A stretch of 64,000 nt of DNA from positions 14,547,655 to 14,611,654 of the forward strand of contig NC_090744.1 of assembly GCF_036898095.1 (NCBI RefSeq). The letters run 5' to 3'. Below the pieces are notes generated by a model, which was not told the origin of the DNA, ran no database searches, and was given only the letters and a program-made list of their open reading frames with translations. A program made the position numbers and the translations under genes. The DNA comes from Palaemon carinicauda. Its lineage: Eukaryota > Arthropoda > Malacostraca > Decapoda > Palaemonidae. Positions 9,592 through 21,105 of the stretch are shown here, in pieces (the stretch's first letter is position 1; every line of letters starts with the position of its first letter).

Positions 9592-11334
9592 ATTTTGTGT
9601 CTGTCTCGCTCTAATGTTAACTGTGTTTTCAGGTATGAAGTACTCCAGTGCGGGCCTACAGAAAAACTGATAAAGAGACGTTCAACACGACAGGAGTCGC
9701 CACTTTATTATGTGAGCATCGAGGAGACGTTTGACGTTATCAAGAGCGCTCACATCTCAACAGGCCATGGCGGAAGAGATCGGATGTTGAAAGAATTACA
9801 AAAGAAATATGCAAACATTCCAACTAAGGCCGTTGAGCTGTTTAAGTCACTCTGTCAAGAATGCCAAAAGAAACGAAAACGACCGATGACGAAGGGGGTT
9901 GTCGTTCATCCAATACTCACCAAGGAATTCTCGTCAAGGGGTCAGGTGGATCTAATTGACATGCAAAGCATGCCCAGTGGATCCAACAAGAAATGGATCA
10001 TGGTGTACCAGGATCACCTGACGAAGTTTTGCATCCTTCGAGCCTTGACGTCCAAAAGAGCTGCAGAGGTCGCTTTTCATCTACTGGACATTTTTCTTCT
10101 CTTTGGTGCCCCTGTTATTCTCCAAAGCGATAATGGATCCGAGTTCACTTCACAAGTCATTACAGAGGTGAAGGAAGTTTGGCCCAAACTAACACTGGTG
10201 AATGGTATGCCTCGCCATCCCCAAAGTCAGGGGTCGGTTGAGCGCGCAAACGGTGATATTAAAGATATGCTGGTGGCATGGATGGCTGACAATGACTCAC
10301 AAGACTGGCCTACGGGCATCAAGTTTGTTCAGTTCCAGAAAAACAGTGGTGTCCATTCCGGGATAAAGTGCTCTCCATATTCTGCAATGTTTGGCTGTGA
10401 GGCTCTTGTAGGACTTACTATTTCGTCTTTGCCGATGGAAGTGATTGCTGGGATGGAGACTGAGGAGGATCTTCTTGCTGTCACACCAATCAGGCCAGAC
10501 TCTGACAATGACAACTCTCTCTCCCAAACTGATGGTGTTGCAAACCAGATCCAAGCTACAAGTGATGAAACACCAACACATGATTTGACAGAGGATGTTC
10601 TGCTCCCAGTCGAACATGGCAGCACTACAACACAATACACTGGTGATAATGTGACAAGTCAGCCAATGACAGCTGAAATCCTTGATCTACCCACAGGACC
10701 TTCCTCGCCCACAGCAACACCATCTGCCTACAATGTTGAGAGTCCTGTTTCTTCTGGAGAATCAGAAGAGCCCGTAATGTCTCTCTCACCCTCTCCATCT
10801 GACAGTCCTGTTTCCTCTGTTGAAAACCACAGAGTTACAGAACGCATAAAAGAAATCAAAAGGCGTCGTCGTGAAGCAGCCGATGCACAAACTTCTCAAG
10901 CAGAAAGGATGGTGAAAAGAAGTTGCGTAGATCTGCGAGCTGGCGAACAAGGAGACAATGTAGCTGTGCCAGTTCCACTTGTTGATCGTGGGAGAGGCGA
11001 TCCTAGAAATATCCTTGGTGTCATAATTGACAAACGAGAAGACACAGACCAATACAGGATAGCCGTAAAAGCTGGTATTCTCAGTGGTCTGTATTCCAGA
11101 AATCAATTCGATCTGTGCCCTCAGCGCCTTCTAAACACTGATGACATGAACACTGAAAAAACAGTTTCAATGCGCTCGGCAGTGATTTCTCAATCCGCTT
11201 CAGGTGGACAAGGCTTCACAAGATGCAACTGCACTGGCGCCCAAAAGTGTAGTACAAGGCGATGTAAATGCCTTAAAGCTGGGCTTCTGTGGAACTCACG
11301 ATGTCATAGCAGCCTCAATTGTTGTAACAAGTAA
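9240..11334 (+). CDS. Transposase with integrase (RVE) core and C-terminal CXC domain; join of two exons
   Basis: Exon 1 is 9,240-9,523 and exon 2 is 9,633-11,334. The intron begins GTAAGT and ends TTTTCAG, and joining restores the frame to 661 aa. The N-terminal zinc-binding-like part has GHGGRDRML and the C-x2-C of LCQEC. The integrase core has VDLID near 200-204, QSDNGSEF with D261, and SQGSVERANG with E298, giving D-D-E spacing like retroviral integrases. An acidic/Ser-rich linker follows, then a conserved GDPRNILGV block. The last 40 residues hold about nine Cys in a Tesmin/CXC-like pattern. Database entries of this kind are often named KRAB-A domain protein 2-like, although no KRAB box is present. 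Translation could also start at the Met at 9,360. The terminal repeats support a transposase role. Confidence 0.87.
9524..9632 (+). other. Predicted spliceosomal intron of the transposase
   Basis: GTAAGT donor at 9,524 and TTTTCAG acceptor ending at 9,632. Unspliced, the frame stops at once (TAA 9,525-9,527). Spliced, the conserved LLVKYEVLQ junction forms. The intron contains a (TC)n run at about 9,557-9,591. Confidence 0.85.
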
Positions 11335-11408
11335 CATGTCAATGGTTTCTGCCATTCTTTAGAGCTTTTAAATGTTTTGTTTTAGGTTTACGTTGTGTGT
11401 GTGTGTTT

Positions 11409-11420
11409 GACCAATAAAAT
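11409..11420 (+). terminator. Polyadenylation signal of the transposase gene
   Basis: AATAAA in ccaataaaattctg, about 80 bp after the stop codon and followed by a T-rich stretch. Confidence 0.65.
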
Positions 11421-11530
11421 TCTGTATGATTGCATTTTTTAATGTTAATTTTATTTTTTATCTAGTTTCTTACTAATATGCTCGTCGCAACGTTGGCATT
11501 GATGATGAAATGAGCATGAGAGATTACGCG

Positions 11531-11683
11531 TAATTACTGGGACCATTTTTTCAGGGATTTCGCGTAATCACTGGACAATTCAGTGATTACGTGAAATCCC
11601 TGAGTGAAACGGGAATACGTGTATTCGCTGAAAGAACACGTACCTAGGGATTACGCGTAATCCCTAGGTACGTGTTCTTACTG
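11531..11683 (-). repeat. Right terminal inverted repeat with perfect terminal palindrome
   Basis: Reverse complement of the left end. Within it, 11,633-11,678 is a perfect 46-bp palindrome (from AGAACACGTACC to its own complement), formed by an extra block not found at the left end. Confidence 0.88.
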
Positions 11684-12056
<373 letters not shown>

Positions 12057-12060
<4 letters not shown>

Positions 12061-12796
12061 CTACTGATAATGACTTCTACAAAACTGAAATTGAATTTAC
12101 CTAAGTCTCAAAGGAAAATGAACTGATTAAGATGATTAAGATTCTATGGGTGAAATCCTTTGGGGAAAAAAATTAATTAAGAGTCAGCCTCATTAGAATT
12201 TTACTCATCAAGAGCGACTAATATTTTCACTGGAGTCCGAGAGGCATTCTTTTATGCAAGGTCTGTTGGCAAGTAGGGTTTTGCTTAATCATTGGTAAAA
12301 TATCACATTTCTTTTTTATATAATCCCGTAGCCGAGTGAATTCGATTATAAAAGACACTCATGTTTTGAAACTTGGAATTTATGAAAATATAGTGATTAT
12401 TGGTTTTAAAGTTTGAAGATTGCTTATGAGTGGTAGACACAAGTGTCGGAAAAGCTATGAATTTTCCCGGCATTGTGCATTATAGACGGAGTGTTTATTA
12501 TATGATACTCTTCTATATGTATCTAACAAAACCTAGCGGCCAAAAAAGAACCTTCCTCAAAACTGCACGAGATTTTGAAACTTTGCCCTGACTACTAGCT
12601 GGCTATCTAGGTGGATAGGGATTGAATTTTATTCAAAGTACAAAACCTAAATTCGACATGGATATGTATAGCAGAATCATAATCAACTCTTACCTCTCCT
12701 GATGTCCGGAGAGCTTAGGGCTAATATCACATTTATCTCAATTTGGCCACAAAGAAGAAGTACTTATCATAAAACAGAGAATTCGATATTTATAAG
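12057..12796. other. No recognisable gene
   Basis: AT-rich sequence with no ORF of note on either strand and no repeat shared with the rest of the window. Confidence 0.5.
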
Positions 12797-14427
12797 CAAG
12801 GTCTATAGAGGCAGGTCAACCCACGCGCAGGTAAAATGGGGGCGAGTAGGGATTAGAGGGGTAAACGTTAAATGGGGATAAATTTTGTGACGTCAGTAAG
12901 CACCACTGGCCGGTGAAAGAACACCTTTCAGTCAGAACTTATTTTGCAAAAGTTCTTTATTCATCCAGTCAAGAATAACATTACTATTTCAGAAAATATA
13001 TTTCAAGATATTTTGATGACTGGATTTCATGATAAAATACTTCTTATGAGAAGGCTTTGAAGAAAAAAAAATGGTATAAAAAGACGCACATCAGGAAAGA
13101 AAAAAATATTAAATTTCTTTATATCAGTCAGTAATTATACAAATAAGCAACGTGCATGCATACATGAAAAAAAATTATTTATACTAATTATTTACTAAAA
13201 AATACATTTAAAAAATTCTATACAAATATGCTTGCACAAATAAACTTAAACTTAAAAAATCCTGATTATTACACTTTACAACCTTTTAACTTTATTCATA
13301 ATTTTCCTTGTGGAAGTTGTTTCCCTATTTAATATTCTTATTCTAAAGAATGTCCGACAACGAGCAAAATAAGTAACTAAATCTAGTGGCAATCCCATTA
13401 CATTTGCAATTTCTGCTGCTAATTTTTTTTACTGTTCCTTTACCAGGTTTTAAACCTTTTTCCCCATAATAACATTTGAACATGTTTTCCATAGTCTTGA
13501 TTTGATCAGAAAATTCTTTTGATGGCTTCACTAGTTAACACCTTCCCCTACACTTTCTGTAACATCATTATCTTTTTCTTCACCGTCACATTCATCCGGC
13601 AAATAAAATATCATCGCCGAGAGACTTAGCTCACATTGTAGCGATTCGTCGTCTTTATCTTGAGAGAAAGTTTCATTACTAAGAAAAGTAGCATTCACTT
13701 TTATCATTTACAATATCTACTCCACTTCAAAACAAAAGATATATAAATGCATTGCCATATATTTGTCAAAATTAGTAATTGGATCGAGTGTTTATGTGTT
13801 TATTAAAAAAATACCGATAAATTGTTAGTTTTCATATCTATAATCTAATACATATCGTATACCAACAATGTATTTCACTTTTGAACCTTACCTACTTATA
13901 GAGGTAATTAAGGTCTAAATAATGATAATGTTGGAATTGATCCATCCTTTAATCGTCGTTGGTTTTTTTGGCATTGGCTCTCCAAGCAATTCATATTTCA
14001 GGTTTCTTTCAAATGCATCAGGTTCAAAATGTAAACTACACATGATTGCATTATCAGGGTTGAAAGGGTCCTTCCTTTTACATGAATTTATCCACAGCTT
14101 TCTAGTTTCCACGTGCTTGGCAAAGCTGTGAAGAGTTACTCCTTCATCTCTTTTATCTTTATTAGAAGGATACCCATACACAGCACAGCAACGAGGCATT
14201 TTAACCAATAGTAATTAATTCAAGCACACTGCAAATGGGACTCAACAAATAGTTAATTGGGAAGTGGAAGAGCTTCACACTGAATAATAACACCAGATTC
14301 CTTGTAAACTAACTGTAGATACTAGAAAAGAAAGGTGTGACGTCATTAATCTCCGCATGGGTGGTCTGCGCAGTAGATGACAAATTTTGGGTCGCTCATG
14401 GGTAGACTTTGTATTCAATAGACCTTG
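12797..14427 (-). mobile_element. Decayed THAP-domain DNA transposon, P-element-like
   Basis: The ends are imperfect inverted repeats: CAAGGTCTATAGA on the left and CAAGGTCTATTGA at the right end (12 of 13 match), with scattered matches further in. The flanks tttataag (12,789-12,796) and ttaataag (14,428-14,435) agree in 7 of 8 positions, which fits the 8-bp duplication of P elements. A TGACGTCA palindrome lies about 90 bp inside each end (12,888 and 14,338). The only coding content is a THAP protein on the minus strand, itself broken. Confidence 0.6.
13340..14208 (-). pseudogene. THAP-domain protein, frameshifted
   Basis: The upstream ORF (13,915-14,208, 97 aa) begins MVKMPRCCAVYG and has DEGVTLHSFAKH, RKLWINSCKR, FNPDNAIMCSLHFEPDAFER. 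That is the THAP C2CH zinc-finger layout used for DNA binding. The second zinc Cys (usually CAVYGC) is Tyr here, so zinc binding is doubtful. A frameshift follows the MPKK block. Further down (13,343-13,531) a segment with IKTMENMFKCYYGEKGLK and a broken FARCRTFF-like helix fits the central part of THAP proteins. No RNase H-like transposase domain is visible. Confidence 0.65.
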
Positions 14428-14464
14428 TTAATAAGTATTAGTGATTTAATATTTCATGCATATA

Positions 14465-14792
<328 letters not shown>

Positions 14793-15520
14793 AAAAAGGC
14801 CCATAAAAGAAACACGGGAAATGAATAAATCACTATATTTCGGTCAATAAACATCAACCCTCTTCAGGATGTAAAGTAAAAATGAGGAATACAGTGGAGA
14901 GTGACGGTTTATATAGGAAAGCAAAAGGGTGTGTTCAATTGTTCTACAGTTGTTATAATTGCTGGAAGGATTAGCCAAATTTAATTATATCTAGGTGCAT
15001 CTTCTTATTGTTGAGCCGCTCGGAGGATGTCTTGACCTCTGATGCATAATCTTATTAATGATAGGGTTGAGAAGTGTATTGTCCACTGTGTCAGCTTTCC
15101 ATTGGCCGCCAGATAGGTTCATTGTGTTTAATTGATTTATGATGGCTGATTCCAGGAATTTCCTTCTGTACGGACAGGTACTCTTAAAAAGCAAAGACGA
15201 CTCACTCCAGTTAATCTTGTGCTCTAAATCTCTAAGGTGAACGAAAACCCCTGAGTTTTCATAGCCATACCTAACAGATCTTTTGTGTTCGGATAATCTT
15301 TGAGATAGCGAACGGCCCGTTTGCCCTACGTAGACTTTTTCACAATCCCCACATGGCACTTTATAAACGCCGGATTCTATATCTCTTTTATTTTGATAAA
15401 CATCAATAAGGGCGCTTCCTATAGTCTTGGGATATGAAAAAACGACGGGGTTCTTAGTTTTGATATTATTTGTTATATTTTTAATACTGGCCTCCCTCCT
15501 TGGATCTCCCTTAGGCTAAG
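14793..15520 (-). mobile_element. Penelope-like element, 3' part with GIY-YIG endonuclease
   Basis: The minus-strand ORF (14,991-15,359, 122 aa, open further upstream) reads VPCGDCEKVYVGQTGRSLSQ, then RLSEHK, then a conserved LLFKSTCPYRRKFLESA helix. This is the GIY-YIG nuclease module placed C-terminal to the RT in Penelope-like retroelements, with a CxxC just before it. The RT part is missing; the element stops near 15,515, where DIRS copy 1 begins. The 3' UTR (14,793-14,990) holds a hammerhead-like core. Confidence 0.82.
14820..14880 (-). ncRNA. Hammerhead-ribozyme-like core in the Penelope 3' region
   Basis: On the minus strand CTGAAGA (14,861-14,867) fits CUGANGA. It is followed by a stem-loop with GGTT paired to GACC, then GAAA (14,838-14,841). 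This is the conserved core order of hammerhead ribozymes, known from the terminal repeats of Penelope-like elements. Stem III is weak and stem I is not obvious, so this copy may be degenerate. Confidence 0.45.
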
Positions 15521-15639
15521 ATGAGTTTTCTTGGCTGCGGGTGATTCTTCACTAAAGCAAGGTTGGTAGGACCCTCTTTTGTCCCTTCCCCCTCTATCTC
15601 TGTAATGGCCTAGCCATCACAGTACTGTACGTCATTTTA

Positions 15640-16150
15640 CATCTGGACCTAGGATAGGTTAGGATGTGGAATTGACTTAGTCCCTTGCCGGCCGGCAGAG
15701 TGTGCCGGCCGGCAAAGGTCTTCTGCTTTGAGTGCTGCCCGGACCTCCCTTGGTCCCTCGTCCATGTCTGTCTGTAGAGCCAGACGACATTGGTCAGGAA
15801 GCCTGAATTAGATTCTCCCCTTCCTTATATGCACTCTTTCGGATTGCCGGGCTTAGGGGTAGTATACTCTCTTATCCCGGCATCCATTCTGTTTTCTTCT
15901 AGTGCTGTACCCGACCCGGCTGCCGGCCTATGAGGCTGGCAGCCGGGCAGTCGTAGTCCTCTGGTTCTTTTGCTGCTGGCCGGCATCGGTTGTTTACCTT
16001 TGCCGGCCGGCTATTGTCAAGCCCTTGTCTGCCGGTTGCTATGAGCAGTGGCCAGCAGCCGGGTGCTACCTTGTGTAGTTGCCGGCCGGCAGTCATTGCC
16101 GGCCGACATTGGCTGTTGCCGGCCGGCAGTTACTGCCGGCCGGCTCATGC
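15640..16150 (+). repeat. Cluster of GCCGGCCGGC palindromes in the DIRS 5' region
   Basis: Six perfect GCCGGCCGGC decamers at 15,687, 15,704, 16,002, 16,081, 16,118 and 16,135, plus partial copies. They form a GC-rich island in an AT-rich window. Role unknown; they may be binding sites or the seed of a minisatellite. Confidence 0.8.
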
Positions 16151-16290
16151 ATTTGAACCAGCGTTCTGCCGCCTTATAGCTGTTAAGTAGCATTACCTAC
16201 TATACTGTACCAGTATTCTTCAGTATAACATATACTGTAGGAAGAAAACTATAGTATAGTTTTGGTACAACACTGTGTGTTCTAACACTT

Positions 16291-17794
16291 TTGTGTTGTC
16301 TTGCACAGCCCTTTGGTGTTGCCTTACAGATAAGAAATCATATCTTAGGTGTGAGCTCCACCTGTTTCCTCTGGAAATTTTTCATTGGTTACTCTAGGAC
16401 AGATTAACCATACGATTTTATTATCTGGAAGGCTGCAATAATTGGTTGTGCGGGGAAACACAAGTGTGTGTCTTTCCTTTCTGATTTGTTATGCTAACTG
16501 TGCATATCCAGTGATATGTAGTTCACTTGATACTCATGGAAATTTCTCCTCTTTGCAGGAGGTACGTCCAAAGTGCGGAAGTGCTTTCTGCAATGTCCTC
16601 AGTAAGAACTTCTGCGGACATGCGTTATGTAGGAGGCACGCAGCATGCGCTGTCTCCAAGGGTGATCTCCGGTATTGGGACCCCCAGGTATGTACCGTGT
16701 GCTCTAACCTGATTACTGAGGCTTTTGATTCCCCTAGGACAGCGGAATCAAGGGATATAGCTAGGGAGAAGCTTCGCACCTGGGTAAGGGGCTTCCAGAA
16801 GAACACCTCTGGACCTTATCTTCCAAGTGAGAAGATGAGGGCTTACCTTTTCCCTAGGGCATCAGCTGATGCAGTGATTCCCAAGCCTCAAGAGGAGATC
16901 CCCCTAGTTCAGATCCAGGTGGATGCTGAAGTGGCGGTCGCCTTACAAGACATCCAGTTGGACGACAGGATGTCAGACGTGTCCGAGCGTCTGGAGGAAA
17001 ACCTCCAGGCAGGAGGCCAGGATGAAGATCAAGCCCCAGACATTGTGTTGTCTTGCACAGCCCTTTGGTGATGCCTTACAGATAAGAAATCATATCTTAG
17101 GTGTGAGCTCCACCTGTTTCCTCTGGAAATTTTTCATTGGTTACTCTAGGACAGATTAACCATACGATTTTATTATCTGGAAGGCTGCAACAATTGGTTG
17201 TGCGGGGAAACACAAGTGTGTGTCTTTCTTTTCTGATTTGTTATGCTAACTGTGCATATCCAGTGATATGTAGTTCACTTGATACTCATGGAAATTTCTC
17301 CTCTTTGCAGGAGGTACGTCCGAAGTGTGGAAGTGCTTTCTGCAACGTCCGCAGTAAGAACTTCTGCGGACATGCGTTATGTAGGAGGCACGCAGCATGC
17401 GCTGTCTCCAAGGGTGATCTCCGGTATTGGGACCCCCAGGTATGTACCGTGTGCTCTAACCTGATTACTGAGGCTTTTGATTCCCCTAGGACAGCGGAAT
17501 CAAGGGATATAGCTAGGGAGAAGCTTCGCACCTGGGGAAGGGGCTTCCAGAAGAACACCTCTGGACCTTATCTTCCAAGTGAGAAGATGAGGGCTTACCT
17601 TTTCCCTAGGGCATCAGCTGATGCAGTGATTCCCAAGCCTCAAGAGGAGATCCCCCTAGTTCAGATCCAGGTGGATGCTGAAGTGGCGGTCGCCTTGCAA
17701 GACATCCAGTTGGACGACAGGATGTCAGACGTGTCCGAGCGTCTGGAGGAAAACCTCCAGGCAGGAGGCCAGGATGAAGATCAAGCCCCAGACA
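16291..17794 (+). repeat. 752-bp tandem duplication of the DIRS gag 5' part
   Basis: 16,291-17,042 and 17,043-17,794 are near-identical head-to-tail copies with only a handful of differences. TTGT microhomology lies at the joints. The first copy yields a truncated gag ORF (16,442-17,071); the second is joined to the rest of gag. Confidence 0.92.
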
Positions 17795-19269
17795 TTGTAG
17801 AGGGAGAAGCCGACGAGGTGTCGGCTATTCCGGTTCTGATCCCTGAACCTATTCCCTCAACATCGTCCGCTCTCCCAGTAGAGCTGGGACAGGCCCTCTC
17901 CTCCATTGTTGGAATGATCCAACAAATGCAGAAGGAGAATATGGAGAAGGCGGCTGCAATGGAACTGCAGATGCAGAAGTTTGCAGCATCACGTGGGCCC
18001 CAGAAAAGGCTCAATGTGAAAGACCTTCCCTTGTGCTCAGATGCTAACCCGTGGAGATATGCTGAGCACATGCCGATGACGACTGGAAAGATCGTCCTGT
18101 CGGATAAGCTGGGTTCAGTTCCCCTTGAGGAGGTGGAATTCTGGCCCAGCAAAGGGTCATATCCGGACTGTTATGTCCGGTTGAGGAAGGAACCAGCTTC
18201 AAAGGAGGAGACAGAGCCGAAGGAGGTCATAGTGATGGACCATGCTAGGGCTCAAGCTTTGCTTTCATCTTCAATGAAAGAGAGGGGCTTCACGAACTCA
18301 AAGGAAGCTGCATTGAGTAAGAAGCTCCCTTCCTTTGTGTCCTCTCCTGCTAGAGCCTTCCCCTTTTTGCAGAAAGGGTTTGCGGCTGTATTAAAAGCAG
18401 TCGAGGCTGGCAAGCCTTGCCCCTCCCTGGGGGAGTGTAAACCCTTGTTGCTGGCCCTACCCATGGACCACAAGGACTGGAAGGACATCCATCTTACCTT
18501 CTCAGTCGGGAAGTTGGAGGCTGATATTGCCGGACGTCAGTTCGGTGAGAACCTCCCTAAGCTGTCTGACTTTCTTTTGCGGAGAGAGCTCGAGACAAAA
18601 GAAAGACTGGCTGCCTCAATGTGTCTTCAGACCACTCTTGAGACGATGGCAAGTGACCCCAAGGTCCATGAAATGTTCATGGTAGTGGCCAAGATTCATC
18701 TGGCCACAGTGACGAAGGATCTTTACAGCTTCGTCAGGGCGAGGAGAGCTTGTAGGGAGTTCGTGTTTACCTCGGCTACGGTGAGGCACGAGCCAAGGAA
18801 ACTAATCTCCTCCAATATTTGGGGCAAAGACCTTTTCCCTAGCAAATTGGTCAAAGAAGTTTTGGATAAGGCCGCCACGGAAAATAGAAATCTTCTCCAG
18901 AAGTGGGGACTGTCTATCAAGAGAAAGTCTTCCCCGGATGAGGGTCCCCAACCAAAGAGGAAGACTAAAAGGACTAGGCTACCGTCTCGGCCAGCCAAGC
19001 CAGTTGAACAGTAACAGCAACAGCAATTGCCGATGCCTTCAGTGCCCCAGATGGTGGCACAAACCCTGACCACTTTCAAGTGGGTACCCCAGGCCGTGTC
19101 GACGCAGTCCCCGGCATTCAACCCAACGTTCGAAGGGCAGTCAACTCCTTTTGAGCAAAGCCTAGAGGAGCAGCCAGAGGCTCGTCTAGGGCCCCTCAAG
19201 GGGAAGGGGATTCAGGGGTGGTCGAGGTCAGGGAGGCAAGACCTCTGGACAACAGTCCAAGTGAGATGA
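17137..19269 (+). pseudogene. DIRS gag-like ORF with Cys/His-rich domain
   Basis: The open frame runs 17,137-19,014 (625 aa) and, past one TAA, on to 19,269 in the same frame. Copy 2 aligns to the far end, so the TAA is probably a mutation. A Cys/His-rich block near residues 61-110 has FCGHALCRRHAAC followed by CTVCS. It is conserved in copy 2 (FCGHAKCRTHAPC) and probably binds zinc. A Gln/Met-rich helical region follows near 270-290, and the C terminus is basic (KRKTKRTRLPSR). The function is presumed to be RNA packaging. A ctctttgcag acceptor-like site just before the Cys block (17,303-17,312) suggests that an upstream exon may be spliced on. Confidence 0.72.
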
Positions 19270-21105
19270 TACCAGTAGGAGGGAGACTTCAGAATTTTCG
19301 GGATCGGTGGACCTTCGATCCCTGGGCCCACAGCCTACTCAAGAATGGACTGGGCTGGAGCTGGTACAGCACTCCACCCCCGTGCCCTCAGTTCTTCCAA
19401 CACTCCACCCCCGTTTTGGAGGAGTACATCCAAGATTTGTTGGAGAAAATAGTGATCCGAAGGGTAAAGTCCATCAAATTCCAAGGGAGGCTGTTTTGTG
19501 TTCCCAAGAAGGACTTGGGAAAAACTCAGAGTCATTCTGGACTTGTCGCCACTCAACAAGTTCATAGTGAACTGCAAGTTCAAGATGCTAACACTGCAAC
19601 ACATAAGGACCTTACTGCCCAAGAGGGCATATACCGTCTCCATAGATTTGTCAGACGCCTATTGGCACGTTCCAATCAACCGTCGACTCTCCCCCTACCT
19701 AGGGTTCAAGCTACAACGAAGACTATACGCCTTCAGAGCCATGCCATTCGGGCTAAATATAGCTCCAAGGATCTTCACGAAGCTTGCGAGCGTAGCTCTC
19801 AAGCAATTACGCCTAAAGGGAATTCAGGTAGTAGCCTACCTGGACGACTGGCTGGTGTGGGCAGCATCCAAGACAGAATGCTTGCAAGCTTCCATTCATG
19901 TGATCCAGTTCCTAGAGTATCTAGGCTGCAAGATCAACAGAAAAAAGTCCCGACTTTCTCCATCTCAAAAGTTCCAGTGGCTGGGAATCCACTGGGACCT
20001 AATGTCACACCGTTTCTCCATCCCGGCGAAGAAAAGGAAGGAGATAGCGGGTTCTGTCAAGAGTCTTCTAGATTCCGATAGGATATCAAGACGCGAGCAG
20101 AAGAGAGTACTGTGTTCTCTCCAGTTTGCTTCGGTGACAGACCCGGTGCTAAGAGCACAGCTATAAGATGCAACCGTAGTTTGGAGAAGTTATGCATCAA
20201 ACGCGCGAAGAGATCTGAGAAGACCAGTTCCGTTTCGTCTACATACTCTTCTCAGGCCTTGGTCCCAAGCCAGACAACTAAAGAAGTCGGTTCTTCTTCA
20301 GCCACCTCCCCCGTCGGTGACAATTCACTCAGACGCCTCGAAGGAGGGATGGGGAGGTCACTCTCATCGGAAAAAAGTCCAGGGGACTTGGTCCAAGCTA
20401 TTCAAGACCTTTCACCTAAACTTTCTAGAAGCTATGGCAGTGCTCCTTACCTTAAAGAAAGTCTCCCCGCGTCACTCGATCCACTTATAGTTGGTGCTGG
20501 ACAGCGAGGTAGTTGTGAGATGCTTGAATCGACATGGATCAAGGTCACCACCTCTCAACCAGGTGATGTTGGCCATCTTCCGATTGGCGGAAAAGAAGAA
20601 GTGGTACCTGTCTGCAGTTCACCTTCAAGGAGTCCGCAATGTGACAGCGAACGCTCTATCCAGGCTCACATCGATAGAGTCGGAATGGTCCCTAGACGTA
20701 GGATCATTCTCCTTCATCTTGAGTCAAGTCCCAGAACTGCAGATAGACCTCTTTGCGACGAAAGACAACAAGAAGTTGCCCCTGTACGTGTCCCCGTACG
20801 AGGACCCCTTAGCGGAAGTAGTGGACGCGATGTCCCTCGACTGGAACAGATGGTCCAGGATTTATCTGTTCCCTCCTCACAACCTTCTGTTGAGGGTCCT
20901 CAACAAACTGAGATCCTTCAAGGGGGTAGCGGCAATAGTGGCCCACAAGTGGCCGAACAGCGTGTGGTTCCCCCTGGCATTGGAACTACGGCTGAAGTTT
21001 CTACCGCTACCAGATCCAGTTCTGACCCAGCGAGTCCAGAAGTCTACTGTCTGCACTTCATTACAGAAAACCCGGACCCTGCAGCTCATGATTTTCTCTC
21101 CCTAG
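19218..21105 (+). pseudogene. DIRS reverse transcriptase-RNase H
   Basis: The frame from 19,218 holds FRDRWTFDPWAHSLLKNGLG. It shifts frame in the A-run at 19,520-19,524 (one extra A relative to the other copy's frame), then reads RVILDLSPLN, VSIDLSDAYWHVPI, FRAMPFGLNIAPRIFTKLA and VAYLDDWLVW (YLDD at 19,837-19,848). The YxDD core and 'LPFGL..AP' style blocks are DIRS type. RNase H follows in the same frame through TAA 20,164-20,166 and TAG 20,488-20,490. It has HSDASKEGWGGHS, FLEAMAV and VLDSEVVV, so its acidic residues are retained. Three lesions make it inactive. Confidence 0.85.

Noticed and set aside
9240..11334. Host KRBA2-like gene
   Set aside because: The flanking long inverted repeats within a TA array mark it as a transposon gene.
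16527..17558. Paired ORFs in the other frames of the gag duplication
   Set aside because: Shadows of the gag coding sequence; they occur in both units only because the DNA is duplicated.
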